A stretch of DNA of 64,000 nucleotides, taken from Chamaea fasciata (Eukaryota; Chordata; Aves; Passeriformes; Sylviidae). Positions within the stretch are counted from its first letter, which is position 1, and each line of letters begins with the position of its first letter. The stretch covers positions 89,329,637-89,393,636 of the forward strand of contig JARCOQ010000001.1 of assembly GCA_029207755.1 (NCBI GenBank). The letters run 5' to 3'. This document shows positions 60,662 to 64,000 of this stretch, piece by piece. The notes under the pieces are model-generated. The model saw nothing but the letters and a program-made list of their open reading frames with translations, was not told the origin of the DNA and ran no database searches. The position numbers and the translations under genes are program-made.

Positions 60662-63600
60662 TAACAAACAAAACTTTTCTCTGTGAACATCCTATACTTT
60701 TTTCTTCTTTAAAATGGTCTCGGTGATAATCACTACTAAATTGAACCTCAGAGCAACTATTTACAGCAATACTGCCAGCAGATATTGCCATGTGCAAATT
60801 ACTTTTCCCCATTATGTGACAGTGATGTTCTTGTTCTTGATCAATATTGTCATTCATATTTGCATAAACTGAGGTCTTTTTTCTGTCAATTTAGCCATTC
60901 TTGCTTGGGTTTTCCTTCTAACACCAAGTGCTCTTGACTCAGGTTTATACTGTCTTTTCCACTTCTCTGGAGTATGATTTTAAGGTGTAACTTAGCATTC
61001 CTTTCCCTATTTTCAAGCTTTCCCAGGCCCAGGTTTTAATGCATACACTGTGAAAATAAGGGGGGTGACACATGTTGGCATGTTCTGCCATCATCACATC
61101 TTGAAACAGGACCAGCTTCAAGCTCAGATAAAGGAGGCAACCTCCTGTCTCCAGTCATCCATCCTCCTCAGCGACTGCCTGTGGTAGCTGTGCTGGAGGA
61201 GATGACAATGAGCTGGTTCACCACTCTTTGCTGTCTGGGCATCAATTCTTGTTACTGGTGACTGAAGGGGATCAAGGTGAACAAAGAAATAATTACTGTT
61301 TGTGTGGGCTGGGCATGGCTCTCCCTTGCAGCAAAGGTCACTGCTGCCTCTCTTGAGAGGTGCTACTGGGGCTATTGAGAAATGTAGCATGATGCTACAC
61401 TGGGTCTTAAAATGTAGTATGAATTGGTTTTGCAGCTAAACAACAACCATTAGCCAGTCAATGCTTGAATTCAGATAAATGCCAGGTTTACGTGAGTAAA
61501 TGAAATTTATTTCTGAGTCCTTCTAACCAAGCTGTAAGCTGTTCTCGCTTCCGTGGAGCATATCCTAGGCATAAAGTCAGATGGATGAAGTCTGGGCAAA
61601 TCATTGGATTCAGTTAGGAAGCACGTTAGAAAGGGGAAGGGGAGGGCGGGAATTAGGAGAAGAATTTCAGGTTATCATCAGCTTTCTGGTGATATAAATG
61701 TTTGTATAGAGGTTTATGACTAACTGCTGACATGGATAATTCTTCAAATAGCTCTCACACAAACTTTATATACTCTACTGTTATTTTCTTAGTAATCTGG
61801 TGAGGGACATCTGCAGTTTCTGGAAAACTGAAGTAATTTGCCATGAAATTGGCAGAATAGGGCAGGGTTTGATAAACAATCCAGAGGGGAAAAGCCAAGG
61901 AAGGGTAAGGTCTTAAAACAATTGTTATTTTCAAAACAATCCTCTTCAATTTTTATTTTTAGAAGTGACCCTCTTTCATTTTTACAATGAATTTTTAAAT
62001 GCAGGGTCTTGAAGCTAGATTTAGAAACTCCATATGCTACCCACAGGATTTTTTTTCTCCTATTTGATGCAGAGCCTGAAGTGAAAAGTCCATTATTCAA
62101 TCAGTTCCAAAGGGTGTGAGTTTCAGAAGCCAGAACAGGTTACTGAGATGGGAGAGCAGAGTAGAGTGGAGGCAGTGATAAGCTCAGCACTAGCTGTTGG
62201 TTGACATTACAAAGATTGTTTTTGTCAAGGGAAAAGGTGGAAATATTCCCTCTCCTTTTCTATTTTTTGTACTCTAAAGAAAGCTGAAGTCCACAATGAC
62301 ATTCCCAAATGCTTAAAAGCTATGCATTTTAGCATTCCCCTTTCCCTTCAAGTTACCCTAGGAATCATGAGGCTGTTTCCTAACAATATGCTTTTTCCTC
62401 CCCAACAAGAGAACTTTTTCTCCAACTGGAAAAATGCTTGAAACCCAGACCAGATGCCTTGTGAAAATTTCTCCCCTTCATATACATTTTGAGTTTTCTA
62501 ATGTTAGGGACACCCTACATTGGGAATCTTCAAACACCAAGGAAGACCAGAGTCTCTGTGGACTCTCAGCTATGAAAACACTGTGATATTTTTGTAAGGC
62601 AGACAGGGCATAATGCACTATCCTTAATTAAAAAGAAAGGCCTGGTTTTGATTTTGTTGACTGACATCCTCAGCAGTCAAATGATAAGTGAGATGCTGTG
62701 TACTTACAGATCCTTGGTGAAAATCTTCAAAAAGGATGTATATTAGTCAAAATTGTCAGACAAAGAAGAATGTGCGAACATCTAAGAATATATCTAGGAA
62801 TGTGGCCACCAGTTATACATCAGTGTTAATCGCACTGAATCCAAAGAGTGGTGTACTACAGCCTAATGTTTCAGCCCTACCCAAGGCACACTTGTGTCTT
62901 CACAAAGTACTGACCTGGCATCAGCTTGTCAGCTCAGATTCCAAGAGGGCTATCGGGTAACTTCATGGATTGAATGTAAGCAGGGAGAGAGTCCAGACGT
63001 TTACCCACTGCTCCATCTAGTGCTTGTTTTCAGTATCCCATAGGACTGTGAAATACCTTGTTCTTTTGAAGGCGGATATGGATATGCCTAGGAGCAGCTT
63101 CGTTTCTGGAGAGCACTTGTAGTCTACTGACTTCCTAGCTTATAGGGGCTATCCATCAGAAAGTTTTCTCTTTAGCAGCCTGTCTATTTTTTTCTTTTAC
63201 TTTTCATGAGCAAGTGCTCACAAAGAATGTTTGAACTGCTGTTGCAAAGCAGTGATCTTCCAGGAACTCTTTTGGGAAAAGGAATATGGTAAAGGATGGG
63301 ACTTATCAATTGCTAGAGCTGGCGATAAAAACACAGTATTTGTGACAAGCAGACTGGGTACAGGTTAATGAGTTTCGTATTTAATATGATTGTTTATGAA
63401 CTAAAGTAGTTTGTTTCTACCAGGTAAGTAGTGTATCATGGGATAATTTTAAGTATTTTGGTAGTATAGTCAAAGGCACATGATATTGAGGATAGAGGAA
63501 GGAACACTCCACTGGTCAGAAATGTGAGGAAAACATTGTTTCCGATGGGTTGTGCCCACTCTAGTAACTGAGAGTGTAAAGGAAGATTTCTGAGGATAAA

Positions 63601-64000
63601 CAAACTTGTCAGGAGTTCAATTGTCAGAACAGCCTCTGGCAGTTGTTGCATTGGCCAGCTAGCACAGTCCCAACAGCTCCCAGGCACAATTCAGATGATA
63701 CTCAGATCAAGGACCATTTAACATGATATACGTTGCCATTCCATGCCACTTGACTCCAGGCATGTTTAATTTTCCACTGTAGAGGAAGTCACAGTGTAAC
63801 ACTTAGTTCCTTGTAGTCCCAGGGTGAGAGCTTTGGCTCAGTAATTCCAATTCTGATAGCTCATGTTTTTAGCTCTAGGCATCCAGGGAATGTAACAGGA
63901 AAGGTAATGGCTCTCATAACTAAATGAGAGTACCACTTCAGAAGGAAGTTTTTAGTGCCAGCAGGACTTTCTGCAGCAGGATCTTACTCTTTTAAGTATG

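Larger units (their letters stand above)
41560..64000. other. Intergenic sequence upstream of RBM24
   Basis: No coding exon is recognised. Simple repeats, one perfect tandem duplication and G-rich tracts are listed separately. The longest open frame (54924-55436, 170 codons, plus) has no domain I recognise. STMND1, the mammalian neighbour on this side, is not seen and may lie beyond the window. Confidence 0.6.

Noticed and set aside
41560..64000. STMND1 exons, expected upstream of RBM24 from mammalian gene order
   Set aside because: No stathmin-like peptide was seen in any listed frame; the gene may lie outside the window.

Overview
The window looks like avian nuclear DNA. It is AT-rich and gene-poor, has two GC-rich CpG islands, and carries several CR1-type LINE fragments with the bird-style 3' ends (TTCCAACC... 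ATTCTGTGATT). I find no bacterial operon structure, CRISPR array, tRNA or rRNA.

The only gene I can identify securely is RBM24, on the minus strand (coding span 40481 down to 31650). It has four coding exons with canonical splice sites: 40481-40314, 39783-39660, 38576-38522 and 31977-31650. Joined, they give a 224-residue protein with one N-terminal RRM and a long Ala/Tyr/Gln-rich tail. A CpG island at about 39780-41250 forms its promoter and 5' end. The 3' UTR probably runs to about 29870, ending at paired ATTAAA signals. RBM24 is known as a muscle and heart RNA-binding protein that controls alternative splicing and mRNA stability. Two local details fit that biology: a perfect palindrome holding two CAGCTG E-boxes upstream of the gene, and a UG repeat just before the 55-nt exon 3.

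Left of RBM24, a degenerate CR1 body lies at 28272-29670, followed by about 25 kb without a recognisable gene. A second CpG island at about 2000-3100 holds a plausible minus-strand splice donor at 2733/2732. In mammals CAP2 lies downstream of RBM24 on the same strand, so this island may be the CAP2 promoter and non-coding first exon. No CAP2 coding sequence is visible, so that is inference from gene order.

Right of the RBM24 island (41.3-64 kb) is non-coding sequence with simple repeats, a perfect 40-bp tandem duplication (60582-60661), a run of G-tracts (59542-59588) and a few possible transcription-factor motif pairs. I see no STMND1 exon, the mammalian upstream neighbour. No clearly novel biological system is evident. 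The best leads are possible RBM24 splicing autoregulation, the E-box palindrome, and an unidentified degenerate coding-like segment at 27646-28182.
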